From assembly GCA_021157645.1 (NCBI GenBank), contig JAGGWC010000066.1:1-7817 (forward strand): a stretch of 7,817 nt of DNA, given 5' to 3'. The notes below the pieces were generated by a model, which saw only the letters and a program-made list of their open reading frames with translations, ran no database searches and was not told where the DNA came from. The position numbers and the translations under genes are program-made. Of this stretch, positions 6,283 to 7,817 are shown piece by piece (position 1 is the stretch's first letter; each line of letters begins with the position of its first letter). The DNA comes from Candidatus Cloacimonadota bacterium. GTDB lineage: Bacteria; Cloacimonadota; Cloacimonadia; Cloacimonadales; TCS61.

Positions 6283-7817
6283 ATGAAGGTAACATTAGCA
6301 GGATTCAATATAGATACAAATTTAATAGATAAATTACCAGAAGGTACTATTGCAACTCCTGAGACAATATCTGCGGCTTATGCACGAATTAGCCGCAACC
6401 CTCGAGATGTTCCTGAACTTAGAGCAGAAGCACGAGTACAAGTGAAGAAAGCACGCAGGTCGAATAAAGCTATAGTGTTTGGTATGAGTCATCATTCTGT
6501 GGCAGAGCATGCCTATTTTAATTTTGATATTTTACAGATATCAAGGCTGGCATTAGAAGAATTAGAATCACGTCGGATTGGAGCAGCTTACACAGAAAAA
6601 TCTCAAAGATACATTACTTTGCAGGGAGATTTTGTGATTCCAAAAGAATTCAGTGAAGAAGATGCAAAGAAATTCAGGGAACTTGTGGAATTCCAGAATG
6701 ACTTTTATTTACAAAATTTGCAAAAACTGACTGATCATCAGTTCGCTGCCAATCCTGAATTGGCAGAACAAGCTCGTGCAGCTACCGAAAAAGGTAGATC
6801 CGTTAAAATGAATCGAGCCAGGAATACATTGGAAGGCTGGGCAAAAGAAGATGCCAGATATGCTCTGAGTTTGGCAACTCAAGCTCAACTTGGATTATCA
6901 TTTAACGCCAGAACTTTAGAACATGCAATTCGTACAATGCGTTATTCGAATTTAGCTGAATGCAGGGATTTGTCTCAAAAACTCTTTGATGTAACTAAAG
7001 ATATTGCTCCATCCTTGATCATTCTTACCGATCCTGCTGAATTCCAAAAAGCATTTAAAACTGAATTACAAGATAATAACTTTAAATTAACTCGCAGTAA
7101 TCTTAAAAGATATATTAGATTAATTATTAAAAAATATTATGGGAAATTGAGTGAAGATTTACCGAAAATACTGAAAGAAAAATATGAAAAATTAATAATT
7201 TCTAACGATATTGATAAAAACATTGCTACTGCGATAGTTCATAATAATTCTAAGCTTCCAATTGAAGATGCTTTCAGGCTTGCATCAATTATTCTTTCGG
7301 ATGAAAATGGAGGTAAAGATTTTTTTGAGGAGGCTTTGAAATATATTTCAGCTTTCGATTCAATTCCTCGTGAATTTGAGTTTACTGGAGATCTAAAATA
7401 TGAGCTGGTGGTAAGTGCCAGCAATTTTGCTCAACTAAAACGTCATCGTTTGATGACACTTCTAGCTCAGGATTATGATCCAACTTTAGGAATTACTATG
7501 CCGGCTTCTATCAAAGCAATTGGAGCGGAAAATGATTTAAATGAAGTGTGCAATAAAAGTGAAAAACTATATTTTGAATTTCTACCAAAATATGGCAAAG
7601 CTGCTGAATATTGCCTTACAAATGCTCACCGGCGCAGAGTGTTGATTGTAGCTAATCCGCGGGAACTTTATCATTTCTCACGCTTGCGTGAAGATGAACA
7701 TGCACAATGGGACATTAAAGAAACAACTGGTAGAATGATGAAGCTGGCAAAAAAAATAGCTCCAAATTCATTTAAGCTGTCTGGTGGAAAAGATAAGTTT
7801 GAGAAGATAAAGAAAGA
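6283..7817 (+). CDS. thyX: Long, two-half flavin-dependent thymidylate synthase ThyX (3' end outside window)
   Basis: Starting at ATG 6283, six bases after the AOR stop, the frame stays open to the window end: 511 codons without a stop. ThyX makes dTMP from dUMP with methylene-tetrahydrofolate, FAD and NADPH. Typical ThyX is about 220-260 residues, and this is double. The first half (about 1-250) has HHSVAEHAYFNF at 70-81, a signature region at 96-110 ending EKSQRY, and NARTL at 208-212. The second half (about 310-505) has QLKRHR at 384-389, NPREL at 458-462 and LREDEHAQWDI at 468-478. A charged, helix-rich linker lies between. The first half has RRI in place of RHR; the second keeps RHR but has lost SxR. 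A long functional ThyX of about 60 kDa is known from Chlamydia trachomatis, so this size need not mean a dead enzyme. The Shine-Dalgarno is weak, suggesting coupling to AOR. Family assignment is strong; activity is inferred. Confidence 0.88.
   Translation, partial: MKVTLAGFNIDTNLIDKLPEGTIATPETISAAYARISRNPRDVPELRAEARVQVKKARRSNKAIVFGMSHHSVAEHAYFNFDILQISRLALEELESRRIGAAYTEKSQRYITLQGDFVIPKEFSEEDAKKFRELVEFQNDFYLQNLQKLTDHQFAANPELAEQARAATEKGRSVKMNRARNTLEGWAKEDARYALSLATQAQLGLSFNARTLEHAIRTMRYSNLAECRDLSQKLFDVTKDIAPSLIILTDPAEFQKAFKTELQDNNFKLTRSNLKRYIRLIIKKYYGKLSEDLPKILKEKYEKLIISNDIDKNIATAIVHNNSKLPIEDAFRLASIILSDENGGKDFFEEALKYISAFDSIPREFEFTGDLKYELVVSASNFAQLKRHRLMTLLAQDYDPTLGITMPASIKAIGAENDLNEVCNKSEKLYFEFLPKYGKAAEYCLTNAHRRRVLIVANPRELYHFSRLREDEHAQWDIKETTGRMMKLAKKIAPNSFKLSGGKDKFEKIKK
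6568..6612 (+). other. ThyX signature, first half (ExSxRY kept, RHR lost)
   Basis: This encodes residues 96-110 of ThyX, SRRIGAAYTEKSQRY. Aligned by eye with the canonical RHR-x7-SxRY motif, RHR is replaced by RRI. Glu105, Ser107, Arg109 and Tyr110 remain. In Thermotoga ThyX the matching Ser and Arg contact dUMP. Confidence 0.75.
7432..7476 (+). other. ThyX signature, second half (QxxRHR kept, SxR lost)
   Basis: This encodes residues 384-398 of ThyX, QLKRHRLMTLLAQDY. Gln384 and Arg387-His388-Arg389 match the flavin- and dUMP-contacting QxxRHR of typical ThyX. The downstream ExSxR positions are replaced by AQDYD. Confidence 0.75.

Overview
The window is AT-rich bacterial DNA with every gene on the + strand. 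Seven protein-coding genes are packed almost end to end: one cut at the left edge, five complete, one cut at the right edge. The longest gap between genes is 42 bases, so no gene-free stretch approaches 300 bases. I see no tRNA or rRNA gene, CRISPR array, insertion sequence, convincing promoter or rho-independent terminator. The layout looks like one long transcript, or two whose start sites I cannot see.

Left part (1-1762): the C-terminal end of a protein with a transglutaminase-like Cys-His-Asp fold, then a complete GlmU-like hexapeptide-repeat protein of the kind found mainly in Bacteroidetes and relatives. Middle (1805-3662): a PSP1-domain protein of the RicT/YaaT family, overlapping by 20 bases the start of the radical-SAM 23S rRNA methyltransferase RlmN. 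Right part (3665-7817): deoxyribose-phosphate aldolase (DeoC) with an unusual four-cysteine C-terminal tail, a tungsten-type aldehyde:ferredoxin oxidoreductase (AOR), and a long flavin-dependent thymidylate synthase (ThyX) that runs off the window.

The right part is the most interesting. DeoC releases acetaldehyde and glyceraldehyde 3-phosphate from deoxyribose 5-phosphate. An AOR directly downstream, with its ribosome-binding site overlapping the deoC stop codon, could oxidise that acetaldehyde to acetate and reduce ferredoxin. The long ThyX is two ThyX-like halves in one chain. Each half keeps a different part of the active-site signature: ExSxRY in the first and QxxRHR in the second.

The GlmU-like protein, low GC, AOR and long ThyX suggest an anaerobic member of the Bacteroidetes-Chlorobi-Fibrobacteres/Cloacimonadota assemblage. 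That placement is inference and I hold it at low to moderate confidence. Apart from the transglutaminase-like and GlmU-like proteins, all family assignments rest on clear catalytic or cofactor motifs.
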